From AAA164-E04 sp964342825 (lineage in GTDB: Bacteria > Verrucomicrobiota > Verrucomicrobiia > Limisphaerales > AAA164-E04): a DNA stretch of 64,000 nucleotides. Positions 35,000 to 44,789 of the stretch are shown piece by piece. The stretch covers positions 1 to 64,000 of the forward strand of contig CAYFHO010000002.1 in NCBI GenBank assembly GCA_964342825.1, given 5' to 3'. Position 1 is the stretch's first letter. Each line of letters opens with the position of its first letter. Both the position numbers and the translations under genes were made by a program. The notes under the pieces were generated by a model. It had not been told where the DNA came from. It saw only the letters and a list, made by a program, of their open reading frames with translations, and did no database searches.

Positions 35000-36118
35000 C
35001 TAGTGATCAAAGGAAATGACATTTTTGATACCAGACGCCTTGTCGAGTAACAATGAGCGGCTGTCATCGATGGAGAACCTCTTGGTGATCACAGCTTTCA
35101 GCGCATCTGGCCAAAGCCGCATGAAGACCTCAAGATCCTTGATAGCAGAAACAAAAGATGCCTGATCCGCATTGACGGTACCGATAACGACCTGGTTTTT
35201 GAGCACGACGTTACGCATGATGAGATCAGCATCCACTTCGATGGGCGACCGGGGTGCAGGAATTCCGGTAAAAACGTAGATACCATTGAGTCCCAAAATG
35301 CTTAAAACCTGATACGATATGGTGGAAACACCAACGGCTTCGTAAACCAGATCAATGTTGCCAACACGCTCTTCCAATCCCTCAAGAGGGGTGTCGAGGG
35401 CGGAGATGTAGGGAACTCCGAAAGATTCGAGCAAATCAGACTTGGGGTTCGGAGCCTTGCTTCGCGAGTAAACAAAAGTGTTGAAACCCTCTGCCTTCAG
35501 CTTCATGGCACCGAGAATACCCACAGGTCCAGCTCCAAGCACCACGGCATTAAGGCCTTTACCACTCGGACTTCCATCTTTATTTTTGTGTTTCACCCAA
35601 GGCAACCGACTCTGAGTGGGCCAAACCTGTGACATGGCTTTTTCGACAATGGTCAAAGGTTCCACCAAAACTGCCACATCGCGGAGGGATGCAGGGACAA
35701 AGTTCAAAAATTTCTCCTGCTCCGAATAATATTCAGTCATGAATCCATGACTCATCTTGATGCCTCGTTCCACAAAATTGCCCGTGGAACAGAAATCCTG
35801 AAGGTCCGCCTGGCAGGGAGCACAATGATCATGAAAGCACGGGCGACGCACCGAAGGTACTACCAAATCTCCAGGCTTGAGGTGCTGAACGGCCGAGCCA
35901 ACCTGCTCGACCACCCCCATACATTCATGTCCCAGAACCAAATATTCGCTGTGTGCCGGGGGATCCCCATAGACGAATGTGCATATTTCCCGGTCAGTGC
36001 CACAAATGCCCACATCAAGGCTTTTGATGATCACATGGTCATCTGCACCCAATTTAGGCATTGGGTGGTCAATGATTCCAACTTCTTTCTTCTTCGGTAT
36101 GGCGCCGACAGCTTGCAT
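35000..36118 (-). CDS. Zinc-dependent glucose/alcohol dehydrogenase (MDR family)
   Basis: The product is 372 aa. The start is set at the ATG at 36118 (MQAVGAIPKKKEVGIID), since the longer frame from 36208 adds residues unlike the family. Catalytic zinc ligands lie in VGICGTDRE and LGHECMGVV, structural zinc cysteines in CFHDHCAPCQADLQDFC, and the NAD(P)-binding motif is VVLGAGPVGILGAMKL. The GTDREI variant and the short C-terminal part resemble glucose 1-dehydrogenases of the archaeal/bacterial type. It would oxidise an aldose or polyol with NAD(P). It lies upstream of the phosphofructokinase gene on the same strand, but the 170-bp gap with an inverted repeat makes co-transcription uncertain. 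Confidence 0.85.
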   Translation of the reverse strand: MQAVGAIPKKKEVGIIDHPMPKLGADDHVIIKSLDVGICGTDREICTFVYGDPPAHSEYLVLGHECMGVVEQVGSAVQHLKPGDLVVPSVRRPCFHDHCAPCQADLQDFCSTGNFVERGIKMSHGFMTEYYSEQEKFLNFVPASLRDVAVLVEPLTIVEKAMSQVWPTQSRLPWVKHKNKDGSPSGKGLNAVVLGAGPVGILGAMKLKAEGFNTFVYSRSKAPNPKSDLLESFGVPYISALDTPLEGLEERVGNIDLVYEAVGVSTISYQVLSILGLNGIYVFTGIPAPRSPIEVDADLIMRNVVLKNQVVIGTVNADQASFVSAIKDLEVFMRLWPDALKAVITKRFSIDDSRSLLLDKASGIKNVISFDH

Positions 36119-36281
36119 GTTTTTATGAGTAAGTCGTATTCCTTCCAGAGTCTCTGGTTCGTGTGGATGCGAGCAACATCTTACATTTTCAATGGCTCGA
36201 GCAAACAATTTTTTTACAGAATCAACCGTCTCAACTGATTTTTATGAATTGGGTCATGCAATTGAGCATTGTAATGGATGG

Positions 36282-39200
36282 CTATTTCCTGCGGATAGTT
36301 TGGACACGACTCCTTTCGAGCAAATCATAAGTCATTGTAGTTCCATCCGGCCAAAAGACTTCAAGGCGGTCGGCACCTTCCACGGTCCCCAGGACCTGCA
36401 GGACTCCATCCTGGGACGCATATCCCGCACCCGCCTGCAAAACCTGCCATGGTCCATGGTTTCCATCCCTGCCCAGTAAACGAATCTGAGCGCCAATGGC
36501 CCAGGGGTTTTCCACGGATCCCTGGAGTCGAATGCTTTTGCCTGGCACAGCAGACTGATTGGTGAACAAGCGAGACGTTCCATTGTTCTGACCGATAACC
36601 AGGTCCAGCCGTCCATCTTGGTTCCAATCGGAAGTGGCGGCTCCTCGTTGTTCTCCCAGCATTTTGATACCACTATCAAAATGAGGTACTGATTCAAAAC
36701 CACCTTTCCCATCACCCCGACAAAGCAAACCAAATCCGGCGTCCATCCGAGGGGTCATCGATTCAACCTGAAAACTGTTTTGAGCCAAAAACACATCCAA
36801 ATGGCCGTCTCCATCAAAATCACCTGCCACGACACCAAAAACGGGAGACCATTGTGCTTCTCGCGGCAAAGGAATGGCCTTGAAGCGTCCATTCAGATTT
36901 AAAAACAAGGTAGTGTGGGGCCAATTGGCTTCGAGGAAGGGAGGGTCTACCGATAATTTTTTGAACACGTCGCTTATAGATTCCCTACCGAACTGACGGT
37001 GCGAAGTGTAGTGCCGTGTGAGCATCGGAATACCACGTGCCAGGACACCTAATTGTAAATCCGGCGCAAAGCCTCCTATCTCTTTTTCATGGTGGACCCG
37101 AACCAAATCCATGACTTGATTCCCATCAAGATCACCGTAATAGACTCTCACAGCCTGTTCCGTACCTGACTGAAACATCCCATTGTTCGCCCCAATATTT
37201 CCGGCAATAAAATCAATGCTGCCATTTTGATCAAAATCACCAAAAGCCAGCCCACTCCACCATCCGACTTTATCATCAAGACCACGAGTGGTTGTTTGAT
37301 CTACCAAGAAACCGGACTGGTTTTTAAAATACCGAACAGGGCCCCATTCGAGGGAAACAACCAACTCGGGAAAACCGTCCCGATCATCATCCACCCAGCT
37401 GGCGCTGCGAACCATTCCTATATTTTGAAAGGGTTTGGAACGTTCTTCATCCTTGATAAATTTTCCCTCCTCATTAAGAAAAACATAGGAGGAAGGAGAG
37501 ACTGGATACTTACCCGGCAAAACACGCGTCCCAACGAACAAATCCAAATCACCATCGCGATCGACATCACCCAGAGCCAATATTTCTACAGTCCCCTTCA
37601 TACCAGGAAATGAATCTTTGGTCTGTTTGCCTTGAAATTTGTATTCACGGACCGGAGACCCCAAATCGAGGCCATCTTCATAGTTGGAAGAGGTCATAAG
37701 AAGCCTGACCTCATCGTCGGAATCTTTCCAACCAACGATACCAACCTGATCACGTGAAACGGGCAGATGAAAGGGAGCTTCTTCATGACGAGAAAAATTC
37801 CTGCCCCCTTGATTGAGAAAGATTCCGGGCCTGCCTCCGCGGGCTGACCCAATCACCAGGTCCTCCCAGCCATCCTCGTTTAAATCCACCCACGCCACTC
37901 CCGGTCCTTCGTGTGCCAAAGATGCGTCCATCAGAGGCTGCCTGGCCCAATCGTCAAACAGAAGGTCTTGATGTTCATGATTCAGAAGATCACTTTGGTC
38001 CGAGAAAAGTGATTTCATGGTTGAAGAAGGCTTTTTATTCAGTGAATGACTTTGGCTACCGGGTTGCTGAATTATATAAAGGTGATTGGCTTGAATGTGA
38101 TCTACCACGGTCTCCTGACCTCCTGGCCAGGTGACAAGGAGACGGGTGGTTTCCTTGCTGCCTCCATCCAGCCAGGCAAAGGTCCGCATCGGTTGATCGC
38201 TGGAGAGGTATTTACCGCCAGCAATGATTTCCTGACTTTGCTTAAATCCCCCTCTTTCAAATTTAATCCTGGCCCCAATTCCTTGAGAGTTTCCCTGATC
38301 ACTTTTTAAACGAACCGCAATACGCGGGGCACTGGTGAGGTTTTGATAAACAGAGGCTTGTTCGTTCAAATGATTGACGGCCACATCAAGATCACCGTCC
38401 CCGTCCAAATCAGCCAGGGCAATCCCGTGAGAGACGCCATCGTGATCAAAACCCCACTCTTCGCTGACTTGTTTGAAAGTGCCGTCACCTGAATTTCGAT
38501 AAGCAATGTTGGGAGTGTTGAATCGAGGAAATTTCAACCGGTTCTGGAAGATTTCTTTATCACTCAGTTTTCGAGCGCGCCGAAGAGCTTTGAGTTCGGC
38601 GGCAACATCAATGTCCCGACCATCGCGTTCATGTCCGTTGGTAACGAGCAGGTCTTCGTAACCATCCAAATCAACATCCAAAAATGCCGCTCCCCAAGCC
38701 CAATCCGAAGCAGCCAGCCCCGCCCATTGTCCGACCTCGGCAAAAGTCGTATCGCCACGGTTCATTTGAAGGGTTGTCTTCATATATTGTGGTCGATGAG
38801 AAGCCTGACGAATCAATTCCATGACAGGTTTAACATCACCCAGTTGATTCATCCTCGTCTCATGGGAACGGGCCATCATATCCAATACCAGAATATCATC
38901 GTCACCATCACGATCGACATCCGAAATATCGATACCCATGGCAAACCAACTTGTCTGGCGTATGGCATCGGAGGGCAAGGCGCGAAACTTTCCCCTGCCT
39001 GTATTGATCCAAATCCGATCAGGTGTGTCAAAATCGTTGCAAACATAGAGATCCGGGAATCCATCATGATTCAAATCACGAAACATCGCGGCAAGTCCCC
39101 AGTCTCTGGGAATTTCACAGAGAGTCTCCCCATGCTCATCCATAAAAACACCCCCAGTCCAATCCACTTCTTCAAATCGCAGATCTCCCAGGTTTCGATA

Positions 39201-40001
39201 CAACGAGTCAGGCTCGCCATACTCCCCAACACCCCCGCGAGCATCCACATAGAATCGATGCTGCAGGTCAGGATCGGTCGTTGGTCGGCCATTGAATTGA
39301 CTGATGATGCGCCTGCCACCCTCGGTTTTCATATTCACATAAGCGTTCGGAACGTCCATGAGAGCTGCGGCTCGATAGCGTGTAACGTAAATGTCAGGTA
39401 ATCCGTCCAAATCGAAATCCCCTACAGTTACCGTCATCCCACCCAGAGCTGGTTGTAATCCAGCTTGAAGGGTCATTTCCTCAAATCTGCCATTTCCCAG
39501 ATTACGGAATAAACGAAGCCCGCGATACATGGTGTTGACAAGCAGTTCCGGCAGAGAATCTCCATTGAGATCCGCAAGAGTACAAGCGGTGGCATCAAAA
39601 CCCTCGCATCCCACTCCTGCGTTTGCCGTGATGTCCTGAAATTTCCAATCGCCAAGATTGCGGAAGAGTTTATTGGGGCCATCCAGCGAATTAAAATAAA
39701 GATCACAACGACCATCGCCATCCACATCGCCCGCGGCAACTCCAGAGCCGTTCAGCAACATTTGGTTGGTCATGTGGCGGGCTACTGGAAGGAGGTTGGT
39801 AAACGTGAGCCCGATTTGAGTTGGAGGCATGACCTGAAAACCAGATGCAACATCCGTTATACCTTCGACAGAAAGTAACCTGAATCGATGATGAGGACCT
39901 TGTTTCCAAGTGGTTGAGTCTTGGGCATAAGTATCCCAGTCCGGTAAACCCCAAAAGAGGGCTACCAGCAAACTCAATAATGGACTCCAGAAACGATGCA
40001 T
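36282..40001 (-). CDS. Secreted FG-GAP/VCBS repeat protein with two UnbV (ASPIC) modules
   Basis: The product is 1239 aa with a signal peptide (about 1-26, LLSLLVALFWGLPDW). Many FG-GAP/VCBS beta-propeller blades follow (GDVDGDGRCDLYF, VDRDGDDDILVLDM, DLDGDGDLDVAV, GDFDGDGHLDVFLA), with calcium-binding DxDxDG motifs. An ASPIC/UnbV module occurs twice, near residues 575-655 and at the C-terminus (GYASQDGVLQVLG, LEVFWPDGTTMTYDL), so the protein is an internal duplication of the propeller-UnbV unit. It is likely extracellular and binds calcium and carbohydrate or protein. There are no catalytic motifs. It is a single gene with a free start at 40001, 98 bp from the divergent ThuA gene. Confidence 0.92.
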   Translation of the reverse strand: MHRFWSPLLSLLVALFWGLPDWDTYAQDSTTWKQGPHHRFRLLSVEGITDVASGFQVMPPTQIGLTFTNLLPVARHMTNQMLLNGSGVAAGDVDGDGRCDLYFNSLDGPNKLFRNLGDWKFQDITANAGVGCEGFDATACTLADLNGDSLPELLVNTMYRGLRLFRNLGNGRFEEMTLQAGLQPALGGMTVTVGDFDLDGLPDIYVTRYRAAALMDVPNAYVNMKTEGGRRIISQFNGRPTTDPDLQHRFYVDARGGVGEYGEPDSLYRNLGDLRFEEVDWTGGVFMDEHGETLCEIPRDWGLAAMFRDLNHDGFPDLYVCNDFDTPDRIWINTGRGKFRALPSDAIRQTSWFAMGIDISDVDRDGDDDILVLDMMARSHETRMNQLGDVKPVMELIRQASHRPQYMKTTLQMNRGDTTFAEVGQWAGLAASDWAWGAAFLDVDLDGYEDLLVTNGHERDGRDIDVAAELKALRRARKLSDKEIFQNRLKFPRFNTPNIAYRNSGDGTFKQVSEEWGFDHDGVSHGIALADLDGDGDLDVAVNHLNEQASVYQNLTSAPRIAVRLKSDQGNSQGIGARIKFERGGFKQSQEIIAGGKYLSSDQPMRTFAWLDGGSKETTRLLVTWPGGQETVVDHIQANHLYIIQQPGSQSHSLNKKPSSTMKSLFSDQSDLLNHEHQDLLFDDWARQPLMDASLAHEGPGVAWVDLNEDGWEDLVIGSARGGRPGIFLNQGGRNFSRHEEAPFHLPVSRDQVGIVGWKDSDDEVRLLMTSSNYEDGLDLGSPVREYKFQGKQTKDSFPGMKGTVEILALGDVDRDGDLDLFVGTRVLPGKYPVSPSSYVFLNEEGKFIKDEERSKPFQNIGMVRSASWVDDDRDGFPELVVSLEWGPVRYFKNQSGFLVDQTTTRGLDDKVGWWSGLAFGDFDQNGSIDFIAGNIGANNGMFQSGTEQAVRVYYGDLDGNQVMDLVRVHHEKEIGGFAPDLQLGVLARGIPMLTRHYTSHRQFGRESISDVFKKLSVDPPFLEANWPHTTLFLNLNGRFKAIPLPREAQWSPVFGVVAGDFDGDGHLDVFLAQNSFQVESMTPRMDAGFGLLCRGDGKGGFESVPHFDSGIKMLGEQRGAATSDWNQDGRLDLVIGQNNGTSRLFTNQSAVPGKSIRLQGSVENPWAIGAQIRLLGRDGNHGPWQVLQAGAGYASQDGVLQVLGTVEGADRLEVFWPDGTTMTYDLLERSRVQTIRRK

Positions 40002-40099
40002 GCCTCACTTTAAAACATCCAAAGTGATGGATCAATGCTGTGAGTGTTTGGGCTTTGCTTGAGGATCGTGATCTGAAATACTCCCAACTTACAACACCT

Positions 40100-41173
40100 A
40101 TGAAATCAATCTCGACACCTATTCGTTGGCTCGCTCTGGCTGCCGTCCTTTTGCTGCAATATTCAAGTTTCGGCAAAGATGCCCAATGGCTTCACTTCGA
40201 CGGAAAGAAAGGACCCGGCAAAGGCAAACATATCGTCTTTATCTCCGGAGATGAAGAATATCGGTCCGAGGAGACCAATCCAATGCTTGCAAAAATCCTG
40301 AGCCAAAAACACGGGTTTGATTGCACCGTTCTTTTTTCTGTAGATCCTGAAAAAGGATACATAGATCCCAACAACCAACAAAGCATGCCTGGACTGGAGG
40401 CGCTGAAAAGTGCGGATTTGATGATCATTGGAACACGCTTCAGACAATTGACTGACGATCAATACCAAATCATTGCGGATTACTTAAACGCCGGCAAACC
40501 GGTAATGGGCTACCGCACTGCCACTCACGCCTTTCGTGGCAGTGGAAAAACAGGTGATTTCCGATGGGGACAATTTGGACTGAAAATTCTTGGCGAAACT
40601 TGGATCAGCCATCATGGCCGACACAAAGGCCAGGGAACCCGAGCAATCCTGCAACCCGAGAATGCGGACCACCCAGTGCTGAAAGGCGTGGGAGAGATTT
40701 TTGGACCGACCGATGTTTATGGAATCCGCAACCTCGATCCCGCCCAATCTACCATTTTGTTTCGTGGTGCCGTTACCGCAACATTGGATGAAGATTCACC
40801 AGCCATCATGGGTGAAAAAAATGACCCCATGATGCCCTTGGCCTGGTTCAGAACTTACACTGCACCAAACGGCACGAGCAAGGGGCAGGCGTTCTGCACC
40901 ACTCTGGGAGCTTCTGTCGACATGCTGGACAAGGATCTACGTCGATTGTTTGTCAACACGGCTTATTTCATGACCGGACTTAAAGTCCCCAAATCCGCTG
41001 ACGTAAGTTTTGTGGATCCATTCCAACCCACCTTCTACGGTTTTAACAATGTAGAAGGATATTACGAGAAACGTAATCTGCGAGTGAGTGATTTCGAATT
41101 GGGAAGCAGTGCCTCAACAGGCCTTGCCAACCCCAAATCAGCTCCGGCATGGCGCCCTGTTTTGCCTTTTTAA
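40100..41173 (+). CDS. ThuA-like domain secreted protein
   Basis: The product is 357 aa. It has a signal peptide (LALAAVLLLQYSSFG, about 1-25) and then a ThuA domain of the class I glutamine amidotransferase-like fold: IVFISGDEEYRSEE, ADLMIIGTRFRQLTDDQ, GKPVMGYRTATHAFRG and WISHHGRHKG. ThuA proteins act in sugar (trehalose/keto-sugar) use. The expected Cys/His pair is not obvious, so the catalysis is unclear. The start at 40100 is chosen for the signal peptide, rather than the longer frame from 40040. It is near genes for DUF3179, lipoprotein and ceramidase-like proteins but has no tight operon link. Confidence 0.85.
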   Translation: MKSISTPIRWLALAAVLLLQYSSFGKDAQWLHFDGKKGPGKGKHIVFISGDEEYRSEETNPMLAKILSQKHGFDCTVLFSVDPEKGYIDPNNQQSMPGLEALKSADLMIIGTRFRQLTDDQYQIIADYLNAGKPVMGYRTATHAFRGSGKTGDFRWGQFGLKILGETWISHHGRHKGQGTRAILQPENADHPVLKGVGEIFGPTDVYGIRNLDPAQSTILFRGAVTATLDEDSPAIMGEKNDPMMPLAWFRTYTAPNGTSKGQAFCTTLGASVDMLDKDLRRLFVNTAYFMTGLKVPKSADVSFVDPFQPTFYGFNNVEGYYEKRNLRVSDFELGSSASTGLANPKSAPAWRPVLPF

Positions 41174-41286
41174 ATTCAACATTCAAACTTCCCAACCGTT
41201 TATCGTTGGGAGGTATTCCCAAGGCGAAATGAAACAAATAAACTCAAACTACCTCGCACCTGCATCAGTATCATCCGTTTTTGATC

Positions 41287-42309
41287 ATGAAAAATGCCAT
41301 CATTGTCATTCTATGCTTGGGGGCGATCAGCTTTTCAGCCTTTCGCATCATCCGTAATCAGGAGGTGGAAGCACAAAAACCTCTGGGATCAGGAGGCCTT
41401 GCTTACAATTTATCCGACTCAGCGGGAGAGTTTGAACCCAAGCAGGTCGTGCCACCGTTTGAAGCGATCACAGAGGCTCCATTCATCCAAGTCGCAGAGG
41501 TGACTGATCAGGTTCTGGATGGTGAATTGGTGTTGGGCCTGGAACTCAACAAGGAAGCACGGGCCTATCCCATCAACATGTTGACCGGCCCCAGCAGGGA
41601 AATCATCAATGATACCCTGGGCGGCATTCCTATAGCAGCAACTTGGTGACACCTCTGTTTTAATGGCGTCGTGTACGCCAGAAAGGTCAAGGGGCAGGAG
41701 TTAACCCTGCAGGTTTCAGGAAAACTCTGGAACAGGAGCCTGGTCATAAGAGATCTCGAAACAGGATCGCTTTGGAGCCATATTCTAGGCAAATGCATGG
41801 AGGGCGAGTTAAAGGATGCCACTTTTGACTTTATTCCGGCAACCTTGACGACTTGGAAAGACTGGAAGCACAAATATCCGGACAGCACCGTACTGAATCT
41901 CCCTCGCACCGCTTCCTCATTCGTGCGGGAAATGATGAATCATGAAGATGTTTATGCTTACGGGATCAAGGTCGGCAGCGATTCAGCTGCGTATTCTTAC
42001 ACCAAGCTGTTTAAACAGCCCGTAATAGAAGATGAACTGGCAGGCTCACCACTGGTGCTTGCTTTCGATGCCGATTCGACTCGCACATTTGCTTACGTAC
42101 GAGAGGTGGAAGGCAAAACGATCTCTTTCGAACCAGAGCTCAAAGACGGTTTTCTTGTCGACAAGGAAACTGGTTCTGAATGGGATCCTTGGACCGGTGA
42201 ATCCACCCGAGGTTCCTATGAGGGGATCCAACTAAAGCCCGTTTATGGTTTGATCACTTATATCAAATCCTGGAAACAATTTTACCCGGATAGCCGTTTA
42301 GTCCAGTAA
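41287..42309 (+). CDS. DUF3179-family protein with in-frame UGA, probable selenoprotein
   Basis: The gene is read as one 340-residue frame with a UGA at 41647-41649 (residue 121). Upstream are a signal anchor (about 1-18) and GGIPIAATW. Downstream is [UGA]HLCFNGVVYARK, then DLETGSLWSHILGKCMEG, NLPRTASSFVREM, LAFDADSTRTFAYVR and ETGSEWDPWTGESTRG. Most DUF3179 proteins have T-W-C-x-x-C-x-x-G here, so the UGA replaces the first Cys exactly and a U-x-x-C redox pair would form. Both sides keep normal reading and full-length homology, which argues against a decayed gene. A hairpin at 41664-41680 (14 nt after the UGA) fits a bacterial SECIS. A sequencing error or a nonsense mutation at a Cys codon is the alternative. 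Confidence 0.8.
41664..41680 (+). promoter_or_regulatory. SECIS-like hairpin after the in-frame UGA
   Basis: Stem TGGCGT/ACGCCA has loop CGTGT, starting 14 nt after the UGA at 41649 and placing the loop about 21-25 nt downstream. Bacterial SECIS elements have a short stem and a loop with G near its start at roughly 16-37 nt from the UGA, so position and shape fit. Confidence 0.5.
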
Positions 42310-43380
42310 TCACTCAACGTCGCTTACATCGATCAAGTCTGTTGTTTGAACTAGAGTTGCTTTGATGGCAAGTGGACCGGGAGCAGCCGAAGCGAATGCT
42401 TCAGGAAGTTGCATATTCATGGTCATTTCCTGATTGGCAACGGCATGGACAATGAAACCAGAAGTCTGGTCCACGAGAATTTGACCGGAATTTTTCCCAT
42501 CACTCATCGACATCTCCATCCCCATCATCTCGGCATTCTGGGAATCATCAGCCACGACCGCCCCTTCATATTCGAGCACATTAACAGGATAATCATCGTG
42601 CTGATCCTGGGCTTTTAGAGTATAAACGTTGTCCACCTCCATAGCGCCGCTTGTTCCAAATACCTGAGTATATTTGCGCTTCCAGGTCTCTCCGATCTTG
42701 ACCGAGGCATCAGGCCAGAATGGATAACTGGCTAGCTGCTTGAACTGATCTTCCTGGATAAATCCTTGAGCAACGGGGGCTGCCTGAGCAGGAAGTGCTT
42801 TGGATATTTTATCATACATGTTGTCCAAACCTGTGACTTCGGTAACTTCTCCTTCAGGAGTGTAGGTCAATGTCAATTTCTCCCCGATCAACACATTCAG
42901 TCCCTGCAACATGGTGTACATGGGATCAATGGAACCTTCGGGCGCAGGTTTTTCACTGTCGAAAGTGAGTTTGTTGCCCATCATTTCCAGGTTCACCATT
43001 GCAGAGAGGATTTCCATTTCCAGAATGGTGTTGCCGGAAGTTTCGTCCAGGTCTGTTGTCAAAGCATACTTGAAACTCTGAGCCGCCACGCTGTTGAGTG
43101 CCGCAGCGAAACTGGTTTCTCCGGCAGAGGTGGTCTGATCAATTTTGACCTCATAAACAAAACGCTTTCCGTCCGGCCAGGTAAGTTTTAGTTCCTTGGG
43201 TCCCTGATCGACAACGGCATTCCAACCTTTGATTGCATTGGGATCGGTTTGGGATAAATCGCCGGTTCCCGAGCTGGCACCATGATCCGCACCGTTTTTC
43301 TCTCCAGAGGGAGAACACCCGGCCATGAGAAGGCAGGCTAGCGTGGTGATGGCGAGACCGTTCAAAAAATATTTTGACAT
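42310..43380 (-). CDS. DUF6263-like lipoprotein
   Basis: The product is 356 aa. It has a type II signal peptide with lipobox LMAGC (Cys22), then a low-complexity linker (Gly/Ser/Asp-rich to about 55) and a domain with ELKLTWPDGKRFVYEVKID, EKLTLTYTPEGEVTEVTGLD, VKIGETWKRKY and DQTSGFIVHAVANQEMTM. The pattern matches the DUF6263 family of lipid-anchored proteins of unknown function found in Verrucomicrobia and relatives. The middle of the protein is strongly acidic. It is convergent with the DUF3179 gene, with the two stop codons abutting at 42309/42310, and divergent from the ceramidase-like gene. Confidence 0.7.
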   Translation of the reverse strand: MSKYFLNGLAITTLACLLMAGCSPSGEKNGADHGASSGTGDLSQTDPNAIKGWNAVVDQGPKELKLTWPDGKRFVYEVKIDQTTSAGETSFAAALNSVAAQSFKYALTTDLDETSGNTILEMEILSAMVNLEMMGNKLTFDSEKPAPEGSIDPMYTMLQGLNVLIGEKLTLTYTPEGEVTEVTGLDNMYDKISKALPAQAAPVAQGFIQEDQFKQLASYPFWPDASVKIGETWKRKYTQVFGTSGAMEVDNVYTLKAQDQHDDYPVNVLEYEGAVVADDSQNAEMMGMEMSMSDGKNSGQILVDQTSGFIVHAVANQEMTMNMQLPEAFASAAPGPLAIKATLVQTTDLIDVSDVE

Positions 43381-43425
43381 AAGAAGACAGTTTCAGACTG
43401 TTCACTCATTGGCAAGAAGAACATG

Positions 43426-43458
43426 GTTGAGCCAAAGTGATTCCCACTTTGGCTCAAC
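43426..43458. promoter_or_regulatory. 14-bp perfect inverted repeat between divergent genes
   Basis: GTTGAGCCAAAGTG (43426-43439) and its perfect complement (43445-43458) are separated by 5 nt, between the lipoprotein start (43380) and the ceramidase-like start (43514). The position suits an operator or a 5'-UTR hairpin. It has no T-run, so it is not a standard terminator. Confidence 0.4.
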
Positions 43459-43513
43459 ACTGCCCAGTTGCCCTTTCTTGCCTGTTTCTTGAAGATAAGT
43501 TAAGACATTCCAC

Positions 43514-44764
43514 ATGCATTTACGATTTGATCTGGTCACATGGATAGCTTCGTTACTCATGCCTCTGGCCGTAACAGCCGATTTTAAAGCGGGAGTTGCT
43601 ATTCGAACCGTCACTCCTTCACCGTTGCTTCCGGTGTCAGGAGGAATGGGACCGTCCAATGAAGCGACTGAAACACGAGGAGAGTTAACGGTTCGAGCTT
43701 TGGCTCTTGGCAACGATAAAACTCAGGTTGTGTTTGTGTCCTCTGATTTCCTGGGATTCCCGGCGGTGCTGGGTGATAAGGTTCGTGAGCAAGTGAAGTG
43801 GATTCCAGGGGACCACATTCTGATTGGAGCCTCACACACGCACAGTGCCCCTGATTGTTACGGTTTTCCAGATGGATCAGGTGGTACGGGAGCCGATTTG
43901 AAATATCTTGAATTTGTTTGCGACCAAATGGCGGGTGCGATTCACAGTGCACTGGCATCGATGCGTCCTGCCCGATTAAAGATCAATACAGGCGAGGCCA
44001 AAGGTAAGATTGCCTATAATGCCTATGCCGACGCTCTTTACGATCCTCGTTGCCATGTGATTCAAGCGCTCTCAACCGAGGGCGATACCATTGCCACTTT
44101 GGTGAATTATGCGGTTCACCCGGAAGTGCTTGGTTCGAATGTCGGTATATGCAGTCCTGATCTGATCTGGCCGATGACACAAACCATTGAGCAAAGTATC
44201 GGTGGAGTGGCGATGTTTATGAACAGCGCCCAAGGTGGAATGGTCACTGCAGATAATCGAAAACCTGATGGGAGCGATTCACGCACCTGGGATGAATGTG
44301 AACGCATTGGCACCCTGCTTGGAAAGGAAGCCCTGCGTATTATTCAGGATGCAGACTATCTGACGGATACTCGATTAAAAGTACATGCCAAACGAGTTCG
44401 ATTTCCTGTGAATTCTCCGGAAATGCGAGTGGTACTGGAATCTTCACCTCTTCCTTACAAAGTCGATTCAAAAGGTCATATCTCGACGACCATGAATCTG
44501 ATTGAATTAGGGAATGCACAAATCCTGACCATTCCAGGGGAAGCTTTACCTAATATCGGTTACTACCTGAAACGCCAAATGAGGGGTGACCATAATCTAT
44601 TGTTCGGGCTGACCAACGATGCTTTCGGCTACATTATGACGCGTGTGGACTGGGGCAGTTTTAAGAGATACGATTATATCACGCGGGTTTCTCTCGGAGA
44701 AAACACAGGTGAAATATTGATCGCAGAATCGCTGAAACTGATCGATCAAACTCAGACACGATAA
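43514..44764 (+). CDS. Neutral/alkaline ceramidase-like exported hydrolase
   Basis: The product is 416 aa. It has a Sec signal peptide (about 1-22, WIASLLMPLAVTA), the N-terminal region FKAGVAIRTVTPSPLLPVSGG, the zinc-binding HTHS motif in LIGASHTHSAPDCYG, and a later NYAVHPEVLG segment with a second His. These are the hallmarks of neutral/alkaline non-lysosomal ceramidase-like proteins, which cut amide bonds in sphingolipids or related amides. Many bacterial members lack the C-terminal domain, as here (about 416 aa against about 640 in true ceramidases), so the substrate may differ. The thioesterase gene follows after 25 bp, and the two may form an operon. Confidence 0.85.
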   Translation: MHLRFDLVTWIASLLMPLAVTADFKAGVAIRTVTPSPLLPVSGGMGPSNEATETRGELTVRALALGNDKTQVVFVSSDFLGFPAVLGDKVREQVKWIPGDHILIGASHTHSAPDCYGFPDGSGGTGADLKYLEFVCDQMAGAIHSALASMRPARLKINTGEAKGKIAYNAYADALYDPRCHVIQALSTEGDTIATLVNYAVHPEVLGSNVGICSPDLIWPMTQTIEQSIGGVAMFMNSAQGGMVTADNRKPDGSDSRTWDECERIGTLLGKEALRIIQDADYLTDTRLKVHAKRVRFPVNSPEMRVVLESSPLPYKVDSKGHISTTMNLIELGNAQILTIPGEALPNIGYYLKRQMRGDHNLLFGLTNDAFGYIMTRVDWGSFKRYDYITRVSLGENTGEILIAESLKLIDQTQTR

Positions 44765-44789
44765 TCAGCTTGTCCAAAGATTACCCCCC

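Noticed and set aside
38631..39401. 256-codon plus-strand frame inside the FG-GAP gene
   Set aside because: It is antisense to a repeat-rich gene with clear FG-GAP motifs, and such shadows are expected there.
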